From contig JAPLBE010000017.1 in NCBI GenBank assembly GCA_026392935.1, forward strand, positions 1-64,000: a stretch of 64,000 bases of DNA, given 5' to 3'. The position numbers were made by a program, and so were the translations under genes. Numbering within the stretch: position 1 is the stretch's first letter; each line of letters begins with the position of its first letter. This DNA is from Actinomycetota bacterium. GTDB lineage: Bacteria > Actinomycetota > Actinomycetes > Nanopelagicales > Nanopelagicaceae. The notes beneath the pieces are model-generated. The model saw only the letters and a program-made list of their open reading frames with translations. It made no database searches and was not told where the DNA came from. Positions 19,591 through 28,584 of this stretch are shown piece by piece.

Positions 19591-20867
19591 GAACCGTGCT
19601 CCCAAGAGTTGAGGTACATATCTTGAGCTGGAGTAAGAACGTCGATACGTCCACCCATAGATATCAACTTGAGTGAAGCAACTTCCTTATCAATATATGT
19701 AGGAACCTCGTGAACACCTGCTGGAAGATTCTTTGCTTCCTTTACAAGATATTCAGCGGTCAGTGCTTGGTCAGAGAATGACATATCCATAACTGATGCT
19801 GGGTGGCCTTCTGCCGCACCAAGATTAACAAGGCGTCCTTCTGCGAGAAGAAGCAGGCGACGTCCATCCTTCATGACATATTCGTCAGTCTGGTGGCGCA
19901 TTTTTGCATTCTTCTTAACTGAATTCTGTTCAAGCCATGCAACATCGATTTCGATATCAAAGTGACCTGAGTTAGCCATGATTGCGCCATCCTTCATTAC
20001 CGCAAAGTGCTCGTCGCGCAGAACATCGCGATTTCCTGTGACAGTAATAAACACATCGCCAACTTTTGCTGCATCAACCATAGGCATTACGCGGAAGCCT
20101 TGCATCATTGCATCTAGGGCCTTTGTTGGATCAATTTCAGTAACCACTACATCAGCGCCCATGCCTTTTGCGCGTTCTGCAACACCTTTACCGCAGTAGC
20201 CGAACCCAGCTACTACAACAATTCTTCCTGCAAGCAAGAAGTTGGTTGCACGAAATACTGCATCAAGTGTTGACTGACCTGTGCCATAACGGTTGTCGAA
20301 CATGTGTTTTGTGTCTGTGTCGTTGACGGCGATCATTGGGAATGTAAGTGCGCCATCTTTAGCCATCTGGTTGAGGCGAATAACACCTGTTGTTGTCTCC
20401 TCGCATCCACCTGCGATGTTAGGAAGCAATTCTTTACGAGTGGTGTGGAGAGTGTTTACAAGATCGCAACCATCATCGAAAACTTGGTGTGGTTCGATAT
20501 CAAGTGCTGCGTTGATGTGTGAGTAATAACCATCACGGTCTACTGCGTTACGAGCGAATACTGAAATTCCATACTCATGAACGAGTGCTGCAGCTGTGTC
20601 ATCTTGTGTTGAAAGAGGATTTGAAGCACACAATGCGATTTCTGCACCGCCGGCTTTTAGAACGCGCATAAGGTTGGCAGTTTCAGTCGTGACGTGCATA
20701 CACGCAGCAATGCGTACTCCTGTAAATGGTTTTGACTTTTCAAATCGTTCACGAATCTGAGCCAAGACAGGCATGTTTCGTTCTGCCCATTCGATTCGCT
20801 TGCGACCTTCTGCTGCAAGTGATGCATCTGCAATATCGTGCTTTGGAATAGTTGTAACAGTTGTCAT
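19587..20867 (-). CDS. ahcY: Adenosylhomocysteinase
   Basis: A 426-aa NAD-dependent enzyme that splits S-adenosylhomocysteine to homocysteine and adenosine, removing the inhibitor made by all SAM methyltransferases. ACMHVTTETANL binds substrate. VVAGFGYCGKGVAERAKGMG is the NAD Rossmann loop, and HFDIEIDVAWLE follows. The C-terminal EVPTYIDKEVASLKL and SWEHGS match the family, although this form is short and lacks the usual mycobacterial insertion and YRY ending. A Shine-Dalgarno GGGAGA lies about 10 nt before ATG 20867. Both products feed the sulfur and purine salvage genes elsewhere in the window. Confidence 0.96.
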   Translation of the reverse strand: MTTVTTIPKHDIADASLAAEGRKRIEWAERNMPVLAQIRERFEKSKPFTGVRIAACMHVTTETANLMRVLKAGGAEIALCASNPLSTQDDTAAALVHEYGISVFARNAVDRDGYYSHINAALDIEPHQVFDDGCDLVNTLHTTRKELLPNIAGGCEETTTGVIRLNQMAKDGALTFPMIAVNDTDTKHMFDNRYGTGQSTLDAVFRATNFLLAGRIVVVAGFGYCGKGVAERAKGMGADVVVTEIDPTKALDAMMQGFRVMPMVDAAKVGDVFITVTGNRDVLRDEHFAVMKDGAIMANSGHFDIEIDVAWLEQNSVKKNAKMRHQTDEYVMKDGRRLLLLAEGRLVNLGAAEGHPASVMDMSFSDQALTAEYLVKEAKNLPAGVHEVPTYIDKEVASLKLISMGGRIDVLTPAQDMYLNSWEHGS

Positions 20868-20934
20868 TTAAATATATCTCCCTAGTTAAAACGGCTGTTT
20901 TTTCGCGTGACCTTCGGCGTAGGGCTCTACTGTG

Positions 20935-20962
20935 CTAGTCGGCTATGGGCATAGCGTACTAG
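20935..20962. terminator. 28-bp interrupted inverted repeat after manB
   Basis: Arms CTAGT...ACTAG and inner arms GCTATG/CATAGC, with a 2-nt centre and a 2-by-2 mismatch between the arms. It directly follows the manB stop codon and lies about 70 bp before ahcY. There is no long T-run on the minus strand after it, so it may be a factor-assisted terminator or an operator rather than a classic intrinsic terminator. Confidence 0.4.
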
Positions 20963-22342
20963 TTAAGGGATTAATACGACGATGTCGAGGTCCCCTCGGA
21001 TCATGTTAAGTACATCATCTCGAATCTTTTTCATACGGGCCTCGGTCGAAGCCTCAACGTTGAGTCGAAGGAGCGGCTCCGTATTTGATGCGCGCAGGTT
21101 AAACCACCAAGTATCGCCTGAAATGGTTAGGCCATCCAAGTGGTCAACTTCGACGCCATCCATCTTTGCGTATTTGGACTGAACTGCATCGATTGCAGCT
21201 TTTACATCTGAAACCTCTGAGTTAATTTCGCCACTTGATGCATAGCGATTAAAACTCTTAAGGATTGAAGATAAAGATTTCGTACTTTCACCTAGTGCAG
21301 CAATCGCATGAAGTGCTGCAAGCATTCCAGAATCTGCTTTCCAAAAATCTCTAAAGTAGAAATGACCTGAATGTTCGCCACCAAAAACAGCATTTGTCTC
21401 GGCCATAAGTTTCTTAATATATGAATGGCCAACACGAGAACGAATTGCAGTGCCACCTGATTCTTCGACGATTTCTTTCACTGCTCTAGATGAAATCAAG
21501 TTATAGATGATATTTGCGCCTGGGTACTTCAAAAGTTCGCGTGTAGCAATCAATGAAGTTAATGAAGATGGATTTACCAAATCACCTTTTTCATCAACCA
21601 GGAAGCACCGATCAGCATCACCATCGAATGCCAGGCCAATATCAGCGCCATGTTTCTTCACAGCTTTCTGAAGATCAACTAGGTTTTTCGGGTCAATTGG
21701 ATTCGCCTCATGATTTGGGAAAGTGCCATTGAGTTCGTAATACATCTCAACAACCTCAGCATTTAATCTCTTAAAAACGGCAGGGGCTGTATGTCCGGCC
21801 ATTCCATTGCCAGCATCAATAACTATCTTCAGCGGTCGAATATTAGAGAGATCTACCAACGAAAGTAAGTGATCCACGTAATCCTCAAGTAAGTCCTGCT
21901 TCTTTTCAACACCAAGGTTGCGCATTGCCATTGGAGTGCCTTCAATTACAAAATTCTCAATCGTAACTAACCCAGATTCTTTTCCTATTGGGCGTGCACC
22001 ACTCAGGCATAACTTAATCCCGTTATATGCAGCCGGATTGTGGCTTGCAGTAAACATCGCACCAGGCAGATTCAATTTTCCTGCAGCGAAATACAACATA
22101 TCGGTAGATGCAAGACCGATTCTGATGACATCTAAACCTTGAGACGTGATTCCTGCAGAAAAGGCTGCTGCTAGAGACGGAGAAGATGGACGCATATCTT
22201 CACCAATAACAACCGTACCTGGCTCTCGCGCTAATTCTAAGAATCGAGCAACAGCTACTCCGGTCGCAAATGCAAAATCTGGAGTCAGCTCTTCATCTAC
22301 AAGGCCACGAATATCGTATGCCTTAAACATCGATGTGCTCAT
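20963..22342 (-). CDS. manB: Phosphomannomutase/phosphoglucomutase
   Basis: A 459-aa alpha-D-phosphohexomutase that converts mannose-6-P to mannose-1-P (and often the glucose pair). MFKAYDIRGLVD opens the family. The phosphoserine loop is MFTASHNP, the metal loop is AFDGDADRCF, the sugar loop is GGEHSGH and the phosphate-binding loop RASNTEPLLR is at the C-terminus. The neighbours DUF3499, DUF5719, the large glycosyltransferase, whiB2 and a nucleotidylyltransferase are the conserved actinobacterial manB block. TACGAT lies 6 nt before ATG 22342, so the message is probably leaderless. Confidence 0.95.
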   Translation of the reverse strand: MSTSMFKAYDIRGLVDEELTPDFAFATGVAVARFLELAREPGTVVIGEDMRPSSPSLAAAFSAGITSQGLDVIRIGLASTDMLYFAAGKLNLPGAMFTASHNPAAYNGIKLCLSGARPIGKESGLVTIENFVIEGTPMAMRNLGVEKKQDLLEDYVDHLLSLVDLSNIRPLKIVIDAGNGMAGHTAPAVFKRLNAEVVEMYYELNGTFPNHEANPIDPKNLVDLQKAVKKHGADIGLAFDGDADRCFLVDEKGDLVNPSSLTSLIATRELLKYPGANIIYNLISSRAVKEIVEESGGTAIRSRVGHSYIKKLMAETNAVFGGEHSGHFYFRDFWKADSGMLAALHAIAALGESTKSLSSILKSFNRYASSGEINSEVSDVKAAIDAVQSKYAKMDGVEVDHLDGLTISGDTWWFNLRASNTEPLLRLNVEASTEARMKKIRDDVLNMIRGDLDIVVLIP

Positions 22343-22348
22343 GTCTAT

Positions 22349-22354
22349 ATCGTA
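22349..22354 (-). promoter_or_regulatory. -10 box of leaderless manB
   Basis: TACGAT on minus, 6 nt before ATG 22342. Confidence 0.55.
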
Positions 22355-22379
22355 AAGAGGTTACGGGCAGTATGAGAAA

Positions 22380-22751
22380 TTAGGATGGGACAGCGCGTAA
22401 ATGTCCACGACGCCCCACGCTCGACTGTGATGGCGATGGCGCAGTGTTTGAAGAATCTGTGTTTGCTCCTTGTGCAACTTCGCGAACCGCATCTGCAATA
22501 GCCATCAGATCATCTTCGCTTGGTCCACCTTGGTTTACATCAACATCGTGCCTAATTACATTCCAACCATTTGGAACAGTAAGTCTTGTTGAATGCTTGG
22601 CACAAAGATCGTATGCATGAGGTTCGGAAAAAGTCGCAAGTGGACCTAGGACTGCAGTTGATTCTGCATAAATGTAGGTAAGGGTCATGGTTGCAATGGA
22701 GGTGCAACTGACGCGTGAGCAGCTGCGACCGCCACGAAAATGTGAACTCAT
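22380..22751 (-). CDS. DUF3499-family protein
   Basis: A 123-aa protein of an actinobacteria-specific family with unknown function. Four cysteines suggest a metal site: CSRVSC near 11-16, and a later Cys in DLCAKHS. The hallmark AESTAVLGPLATFSEPHAYDLC is present, followed by a tail rich in Gly, Ser and Pro. It lies directly upstream of manB, its normal place in relatives (Rv3258c-Rv3257c order). TAGCCT lies 7 nt before ATG 22751. Confidence 0.85.
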   Translation of the reverse strand: MSSHFRGGRSCSRVSCTSIATMTLTYIYAESTAVLGPLATFSEPHAYDLCAKHSTRLTVPNGWNVIRHDVDVNQGGPSEDDLMAIADAVREVAQGANTDSSNTAPSPSQSSVGRRGHLRAVPS

Positions 22752-22758
22752 GAGAATA

Positions 22759-22764
22759 AGGCTA
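22759..22764 (-). promoter_or_regulatory. -10 box of leaderless DUF3499 gene
   Basis: TAGCCT on minus, 7 nt before ATG 22751. Confidence 0.5.
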
Positions 22765-22782
22765 TAGGTGTAACTGAAAATA

Positions 22783-24084
22783 TTATGGATTTAACACACT
22801 GATGTTCGAGGTAGGTATTGAAGATTTTGTTAAAACGCTTCCTGGCGCCAATGGTAGGTATCCATATCCACTCTTTGAAGAGATAAGGGCTGCGCCAGAT
22901 ACGCCCCTTGCAATCTTTGTAAATCTGACAGAACGGGTCGTATCTGAGACTTTATAGGTAGCAATATCCTCTCCGCGGATGTTAACCAGTCTTGTATTTC
23001 CTTTTCCAGAGAGTATTTCAAGGGTTACGCGAACTGATTTTCCTGTAAAGACAAGAGTGGGTGACAAACCTGACGTTGCCAAAGTGAAATCCCTTAGTGC
23101 GGGTGCAGATGTACTCCAGACGAAATCACTCTTTCCTTGGACAAAAGTCTTAGAAAATACAGATCCAAGAATAGGTTGATCAGATTTAATAATCAGGGCA
23201 AACTTTCCTGATTTCATTTTGAAATCCATGGGAATCTCAATAACTTTTTGATGGGGAATAACTCTGGCGTTAATTCCGAGCGGAGAGAATGTTCCATCCG
23301 TAGATCGGATCTCGGCGCTAATGCGGGCACTGATATCCCCCGGAACAAAGAGGCGGAGAGTGTGAGGTTTTGCAGTTTTTTTCTTAACTTGCTGAGGGAT
23401 AGCAGGAATTTCAAGAATCTTTGCCGGGTCGGATGAAGGGTTTACTAAGTCACCACCGAGAGCTTTTAGTCCTTTGCCTCGCTCATCTATAACAAATGCG
23501 TTCACTCGACCAGATTTAGGCTCAACATGAATTGCGATTTTCTTTGATCCAGGGGCCAACGAAACCAAGGGAATACTTTTGTATGAATTCGCCTTAACTA
23601 TGAACTCTTGTGGAGAGAGCGAACCTTTTTCTGTAAAGATCGAGACGCTGACAAGTGCTTTACCTAATCCACTATTGACGAGATTTAGGGAACCTTTTGA
23701 AGTGATATCTGCAGTTGCACCGATAAACCACTGTGACGTTGATGGCGCACTGCAAGCTATAGCCCCGGCCCACACGCCTTTTCGAGTCTGCCACACAACT
23801 GGAGTGACTTGCTCACTTTCAAAAATCGCAGATTGAGAGGCAACGGCATAGCGACTGACTTTAATGGTTTTAGTCTTCATTGATTTCGTTCCAGTTTTGC
23901 GAAACTGTATCTGGGCAGGGGTGAGTGAAATCGCAGTTGATAAACCAGAAATATTTGGTGCGCAAACTGTTGACGGGTAACTTTCGCTGAATTTATTTGT
24001 AGAAACAGTAAAGTTCAGTAAATTACTTGCGAGAAGCACGAAAGACATGGTGACTATGAGAAGTATTGACCGCTCGCTTTTCAT
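22783..24084 (-). CDS. DUF5719-like exported envelope protein
   Basis: A 433-aa protein with an N-terminal signal anchor (hydrophobic ILLIVTMSFVLLASNLLNF at about 7-25) and an extracytoplasmic body of repeated beta-rich segments. CAPNISGL near residue 41 and several FVIDERGKGL / VPGDISARISAEIRS-like strands suggest immunoglobulin-like or beta-sandwich modules. Position and layout match the DUF5719 proteins coded next to the large GT2 membrane protein in Actinobacteria, but I cannot confirm the family. ATG 24084 overlaps the GT gene's stop by 4 bp. It probably works with that enzyme in envelope polysaccharide assembly; this is inferred from context only. Confidence 0.65.
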   Translation of the reverse strand: MKSERSILLIVTMSFVLLASNLLNFTVSTNKFSESYPSTVCAPNISGLSTAISLTPAQIQFRKTGTKSMKTKTIKVSRYAVASQSAIFESEQVTPVVWQTRKGVWAGAIACSAPSTSQWFIGATADITSKGSLNLVNSGLGKALVSVSIFTEKGSLSPQEFIVKANSYKSIPLVSLAPGSKKIAIHVEPKSGRVNAFVIDERGKGLKALGGDLVNPSSDPAKILEIPAIPQQVKKKTAKPHTLRLFVPGDISARISAEIRSTDGTFSPLGINARVIPHQKVIEIPMDFKMKSGKFALIIKSDQPILGSVFSKTFVQGKSDFVWSTSAPALRDFTLATSGLSPTLVFTGKSVRVTLEILSGKGNTRLVNIRGEDIATYKVSDTTRSVRFTKIARGVSGAALISSKSGYGYLPLAPGSVLTKSSIPTSNISVLNP

Positions 24085-27000
24085 GCCAGCTCCCTCTCTG
24101 AAATTTCTCGCTTACGTCGCCCACCAGGAAGAGCTAACACGATGGTTGCTATGAGGGTAATGATGAAGAATGAAATCCACGCACGGCGAAGAGTTCCGTC
24201 ATGGAAAACAGTGATCTCGCCAGCATTAGTTACCTCGAATGTTGGCAACTGATTTTGATCTTTAATTCGCGCACTTCTAAACCCATCTTGATAGACGCGC
24301 CATCCATTACTGAAATTTTCCGTAAGCGTGAGCGTTCCTGGCGATGGAATAAAAGTCTTTACACCCTTACTTTCAAGAATTGTTACGGTGCCCGCATAAT
24401 CAGTATGGATTAGCCGACCCGTTGGATTGTTAACTTTCCACACAATTCCTGCCTTTGTCGAAGAAGATCTAGAGAACCCACCAAGACCATCAATTGTCTG
24501 AACAATCTCGTCAATAAGTGGCTTCTTCAAAAATATGTACTTGATTCCGTACGTAGAAAAAACCTTGCTTGATGTCACACCAGTGTTATCGATGAGACCT
24601 TCTACTGCTCGTGAAATAACTTCGGTGTCTTCAGGTACAACATCTGCTTGGCCAAGAGTTATATCACCACCACGTGAAATGTAATATCCCAGAGTGCGTT
24701 CTGAATCTTGTTCATATGATCTAATAACCAGAGTCTTAGCGCTCTTTTCCACACTTAAGTAGGCTGGAAGAATCCCGTTCTGTGAACTTTGAACCGGAGA
24801 GTTAGATCCAGCGGTAACAAGCCAAAACACTGCTGTAGCGCTATAACCCAAAGTTAAAATCAAAACTGCGGCGACTGAAATGTGTCGGAAGTTAACATTG
24901 GATTGCTGAAGGCGCTGCTTAATTTTGTCGAACATGACTACACCAGAGGCTATGGAGAAGAGTGTTGCTAGTCCGATGAATGTACCTGCAAAAACTTGAA
25001 CATTAAGCGTTGTACCGTTTCCTGGGACAGAAATTACACTCGCAATAGTTCCAAGTAACAGGAAGACTATTCCTGGAGTAGCGAATCTGCGCGCAGCCGT
25101 TGTAGAGAAATAAGAAAGTATCAGGACAGCTGTGATTGGGCTGATGCACCACCACGGCAAAGAACCAGGGCCACCAGGATTGGCCATGATCGCAAGATTT
25201 GGCCCACCACCCGGAATGCTGATACCAATCTCTAAAAACATTCGGGTCGGATGACGAAGTAATCCGAAAGAACCTGGCGCACCCAGTAAGAAAGGTACGA
25301 GTAATAAAGTCAGACGACGATAGATCCTCTTTTGAAAGAACGGATCTCTATATCCAAGTGGCGATTTTCTAAGGTCTCTCAGAATACTCAGGAGAACTGC
25401 GCCGATTAAGATAGCAAAAATCGATGGATTAAATGCGGCGAGAAGTCCAAGGAAGAGTGAGTGACCGAATATTCCTCGCCAAGACCACTTATCAACTTCA
25501 ATCCATTGGTAGATCTGGCGAATGAAATACGGCAACAGAGCCAGGAGCACGAGTACGCCAAGTCGTCCAGAATTTATGGCGGCGATAGTTATTGGTGAAA
25601 GTGCATAGAGCAGTGATGCACCGGCTGCTAACCAGCCATTTTCCGTGAATTTCTTAAAATACCGGTGCGCAGAAACCAAAATAACGAATGGTGCAAAGAG
25701 AAATAGCAATGTAATGAATACATGAGTGTTCCCGAAAGTAAGAATGGATGCCAACCCGGTAATCAAAACCCATACTGGCGCAGATTCACCACTTCCCATT
25801 CCAACTTCATGCCAGCTTGATACATAAAGATTAATCAAGTCTCGGAATGATTCTGGTGATTTAGTGAGCGCTCCTCCTGAGAGTGAACCCAATCTGTGAC
25901 GCGCCCACGCTACCGAAATGACTGCAACGATAGTTGCAGCGACCACCATGGGACGGTAAAAAATAGTTTTCCACGATGCATGTGAGATAGGCGTGAGTAA
26001 ATCTTCGTCTTCGTTAATTTCTAAATCACTTAACACGTGAGATTCTTGTGGAGTCGTATCCGGAAGTATGCGTGTGCGAAGTTCCGAGGCAACTCGTGAA
26101 ATAGATGCACGCAACTGCGAGGTTCGCGAAGGTATGAAATTCTTGATTACACGAGGACTGATAAGTCGATGCTTCTTCCGAGATTTTCTAGCTTCAAGTA
26201 ACTCGGCAGGGTGCAAAAAGAGTGAGCCAATAGCGAGTAATTCATCTGATGCATATCCCGGAAGTTTTGCAAAAAGATAACCAGTAGCTCGAACGAGTGC
26301 ACCCGAAAGCAATTGCAAAGTCAGCCATGGGAGTGCAAAGAGTGAAGAGTTTGCAAGAAGAACATATGCTGCATTTCGTCTATCGAGCAAAAGGGGGCGA
26401 TGAAGAAATGCACCCTTTACATCAACACTCCTTCGCTCGTTAGCAGATGCCTGAGCGTGATATCCAATCGCATCAGACACGGCAATAACTGCATGACCGG
26501 CAACTCGTACTCGCCAGCCGAAATCAACATCATCTCTAAAGAGCTCGAGATTCTGATCGAATCCACCAAGTTCCTCGAATACATCTCGACGTATTAAGGC
26601 GCCCGCAGTGCTAACAGAGAGCACTTCATGAATTCCATCGTGTTGCCCTTGGTCATATTCGGAAGGTTCGAGTCCAGTCCAACGTGCACCATTAGAGGCA
26701 ATGCTGACACCTAACTCAATCAGGTGCGTGCGATTGTGCCAACCAAGAAGTTTGGGACCAGCCATGACAACATTTGGTCTATCTACTGTTGCTTGAAGAA
26801 GTGATTGGAGTGCGTTTGGATGCAAAACACAATCATCGTGAAGAATCCATAACCACTCTTGATTGTCCACTGCTTGGCTATTTTCAATCGCCGCTGGAAG
26901 TTGTGAAACTGCATATGCAACCGCTGCTCCAAAACCTACTTCGCGGTCAATGGTTGCAACAGGAATGCGAGCGCCTTTAAGTAACTTTGCAGATGAATCA

Positions 27001-27131
27001 ATTGATCCAGTATCTATTGCAAATATTTGATCTGCTTTTCTCACCTGAGATGCAATTGATGCAACAACTTCTGCAAGCCACGTTGAACCGTCATGAACAA
27101 CGAGGATTGCAGTAACGCGCTGCGAACTCAT
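24081..27131 (-). CDS. Large membrane glycosyltransferase (GT2 plus multi-TM domain)
   Basis: A 1016-aa fusion. Residues 1-~300 form a GT-A family 2 domain: VTAILVVHDGSTWLAEVV, the nucleotide site around LHDDCVL (an HDD variant of the DxD), and FRDDVDFGWRV acting as the acceptor-side ED-type motif. After a charged linker (~320-400) come ten or more transmembrane helices (about 405-800) and a ~190-aa extracytoplasmic segment with a final helix (near 985-1005). The layout resembles lipid-linked arabinan or galactan type enzymes, but the sugar is unknown. TAAGTT lies 6 nt before ATG 27131. Confidence 0.85.
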   Translation of the reverse strand: MSSQRVTAILVVHDGSTWLAEVVASIASQVRKADQIFAIDTGSIDSSAKLLKGARIPVATIDREVGFGAAVAYAVSQLPAAIENSQAVDNQEWLWILHDDCVLHPNALQSLLQATVDRPNVVMAGPKLLGWHNRTHLIELGVSIASNGARWTGLEPSEYDQGQHDGIHEVLSVSTAGALIRRDVFEELGGFDQNLELFRDDVDFGWRVRVAGHAVIAVSDAIGYHAQASANERRSVDVKGAFLHRPLLLDRRNAAYVLLANSSLFALPWLTLQLLSGALVRATGYLFAKLPGYASDELLAIGSLFLHPAELLEARKSRKKHRLISPRVIKNFIPSRTSQLRASISRVASELRTRILPDTTPQESHVLSDLEINEDEDLLTPISHASWKTIFYRPMVVAATIVAVISVAWARHRLGSLSGGALTKSPESFRDLINLYVSSWHEVGMGSGESAPVWVLITGLASILTFGNTHVFITLLFLFAPFVILVSAHRYFKKFTENGWLAAGASLLYALSPITIAAINSGRLGVLVLLALLPYFIRQIYQWIEVDKWSWRGIFGHSLFLGLLAAFNPSIFAILIGAVLLSILRDLRKSPLGYRDPFFQKRIYRRLTLLLVPFLLGAPGSFGLLRHPTRMFLEIGISIPGGGPNLAIMANPGGPGSLPWWCISPITAVLILSYFSTTAARRFATPGIVFLLLGTIASVISVPGNGTTLNVQVFAGTFIGLATLFSIASGVVMFDKIKQRLQQSNVNFRHISVAAVLILTLGYSATAVFWLVTAGSNSPVQSSQNGILPAYLSVEKSAKTLVIRSYEQDSERTLGYYISRGGDITLGQADVVPEDTEVISRAVEGLIDNTGVTSSKVFSTYGIKYIFLKKPLIDEIVQTIDGLGGFSRSSSTKAGIVWKVNNPTGRLIHTDYAGTVTILESKGVKTFIPSPGTLTLTENFSNGWRVYQDGFRSARIKDQNQLPTFEVTNAGEITVFHDGTLRRAWISFFIITLIATIVLALPGGRRKREISERELA

Positions 27132-27137
27132 AGGTAG

Positions 27138-27143
27138 AACTTA
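27138..27143 (-). promoter_or_regulatory. -10 box of leaderless GT gene
   Basis: TAAGTT on minus, 6 nt before ATG 27131, just downstream of the whiB2 stop codon. Confidence 0.5.
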
Positions 27144-27176
27144 CCGAAATACAGAATGTGAACGCATTGCCTGCGA

Positions 27177-27485
27177 TTACGCAGGACGACGCTTCAAACG
27201 GCGACGTTCACGCTCAGAAAGGCCGCCCCAAATACCAAAACGCTCATCGTGAGCGAGGGCATATTCCAAACATTCTTGACGCACATCGCATGAGAGGCAG
27301 ACACGCTTTGCTTCGCGAGTAGATCCACCCTTTTCAGGGAAGAACGCTTCCGGGTCAGTTTGAGCGCAAAGTGAGCGCTCTTGCCAGGAGAGTTCAATAT
27401 TCTCTCCGTTAGCTAGTTGAATCGTTGGTCCAGCAGTGGGGGCTGATGGCTTGCCAGTTGATGTTCCTTCTGGGCGGATTGGCAT
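27177..27485 (-). CDS. whiB2: WhiB-family transcription factor, WhiB2-like
   Basis: A 102-aa WhiB protein. Cluster cysteines are in RSLCAQTD and KRVCLSCDVRQEC. The turn FGIWGGLSERERR and the basic end RLKRRPA are intact. The longer N-terminus and location beside the manB block match WhiB2/WhmD, which controls septation in mycobacteria and streptomycetes. ATG 27485 is chosen because GAGGAG lies 8 nt upstream; the in-frame TTG at 27491 is too close to that site. Unlike many genes here it has a 5' leader of about 55-60 nt and a clear -35/-10 promoter. Confidence 0.93.
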   Translation of the reverse strand: MPIRPEGTSTGKPSAPTAGPTIQLANGENIELSWQERSLCAQTDPEAFFPEKGGSTREAKRVCLSCDVRQECLEYALAHDERFGIWGGLSERERRRLKRRPA

Positions 27486-27529
27486 TCGCAAATCTCCTCA
27501 AGTCATTAGGGGCGGGATTCTCTGTGAAC

Positions 27530-27589
27530 CACCTGCGCTCTTAGAGAGAATTACACCGTTGTAATCCCTCTGAGTCAACCCCGCAGGTG
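27530..27589. repeat. 8-bp inverted repeat enclosing the whiB2 promoter
   Basis: CACCTGCG (27530-27537) and CGCAGGTG (27582-27589) are perfect inverted arms, 44 bp apart, flanking the whiB2 -35 and -10 boxes. Two smaller hairpins lie inside (CTCT/AGAG, and the imperfect ATTACA/TTGTAAT). It could be a pair of operator half-sites that loop across the promoter. Confidence 0.45.
27550..27578 (-). promoter_or_regulatory. SigA-type promoter of whiB2
   Basis: On minus, TTGACT (27573-27578), a 17-bp spacer and TGTAAT (27550-27555). Box identity and spacing are close to the housekeeping consensus. The predicted leader runs about 55-60 nt to ATG 27485. Confidence 0.65.
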
Positions 27590-27627
27590 AGACTTTTCCT
27601 AGTTTTGAGGTCAGAAGTCTCGAATTC

Positions 27628-28584
27628 TTAGAGAGATATTGGCAATTCTGCGGTGGCAGAGAGATAAATCGACTCTTTTACCGCGGCCGCAGGGACATTT
27701 GTGCCATGAGCAACGAAGCAATGTGAGAGCTGTGCGCCCTCTCCCACTCTGACATTGTTGCCAATGATGCAATCGTGAATCACCGCGCCAGCTTCAACGA
27801 CAGTGTCAGCGCCGATTGCAGATCCCCCAGTAATTCGAGCATTGGGTGCAACAACAGCTCCTGGCATTACAACGAAATCCCCTGCTACCAAATCGCGAGA
27901 ACCTTTAAAGAGCGCAGCAGGTGTTCCAACATCGAGCCAATAAGCCTGTTCTTTATACCCAAATACAGCGCGACCAGATTGAACTAGTGCTGGAAATGTT
28001 TCGCGTTCAATGCTTACAACTGCGCCCAATGGAATTTCATCAATGACAGATGGTGAAAATACATAACATCCGGCATTAATTGAGCGCGTGACAGGGTTTT
28101 CCATTTTTTCCAAGAAGGCGGTAACTCGCCCAGAGTCATCAGTAGGCACACATCCGAAGGCGCGAGCATCTTCGACTTCAATAAGATGCAAAGTCGCATC
28201 TGCTTTCTTGGCTATGTGGAAATCTATTTGTGCCAAAATCGAGTGGCGACTCAATACATCCCCGTTAAAAATCACTACTGGCTCATCTTTCCCTAGTAAC
28301 TCTGCTGCATTTCGAATCGCACCACCTGTGCCAAGGGGTTCTTTCTCAACGGCGTAGAGAATTTTTATTCCCCATTTACTACCATCCCCGAAGTAGGGCG
28401 TGAATACGTCAGCTAGGTAAGAGGTGGCTAGAACCAGGGTGTGTATGCCAGCTTTCTTGGCCGCAAGAATTTGATGTTCAGTTACAGGAAGCCCGGCAAC
28501 AGGCAACATTGGTTTTGGTGATTCATTTGTCAATGGCTTCAGACGTGTACCAAAACCGCCGACAAGTAATATCCCTACAGCCAT
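27628..28584 (-). CDS. Sugar-1-phosphate nucleotidylyltransferase (GDP-mannose pyrophosphorylase type)
   Basis: A 318-aa enzyme joining a sugar-1-phosphate to a nucleotide. The signature ILLVGGFGTRLKPLT with KPMLPV is at residues 5-30, VVIFNGDVL carries the metal Asp, and VERETFP-like IERETFPAL follows. The C-terminal part (about 240-318) is a short left-handed beta-helix built of hexapeptides such as AVVAPNARITGGSAIG. Its place near manB and whiB2 suggests mannose-1-P guanylyltransferase (Rv3264c-like), but glucose-1-P thymidylyl or uridylyl activity is not excluded. It overlaps the dapC stop by one base. Confidence 0.87.
   Translation of the reverse strand: MAVGILLVGGFGTRLKPLTNESPKPMLPVAGLPVTEHQILAAKKAGIHTLVLATSYLADVFTPYFGDGSKWGIKILYAVEKEPLGTGGAIRNAAELLGKDEPVVIFNGDVLSRHSILAQIDFHIAKKADATLHLIEVEDARAFGCVPTDDSGRVTAFLEKMENPVTRSINAGCYVFSPSVIDEIPLGAVVSIERETFPALVQSGRAVFGYKEQAYWLDVGTPAALFKGSRDLVAGDFVVMPGAVVAPNARITGGSAIGADTVVEAGAVIHDCIIGNNVRVGEGAQLSHCFVAHGTNVPAAAVKESIYLSATAELPISL

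Noticed and set aside
20868-20934. SAH riboswitch upstream of ahcY
   Set aside because: The leader is short and lacks the conserved SAH-riboswitch core I would expect. Only a Shine-Dalgarno site and the hairpin further up are visible.
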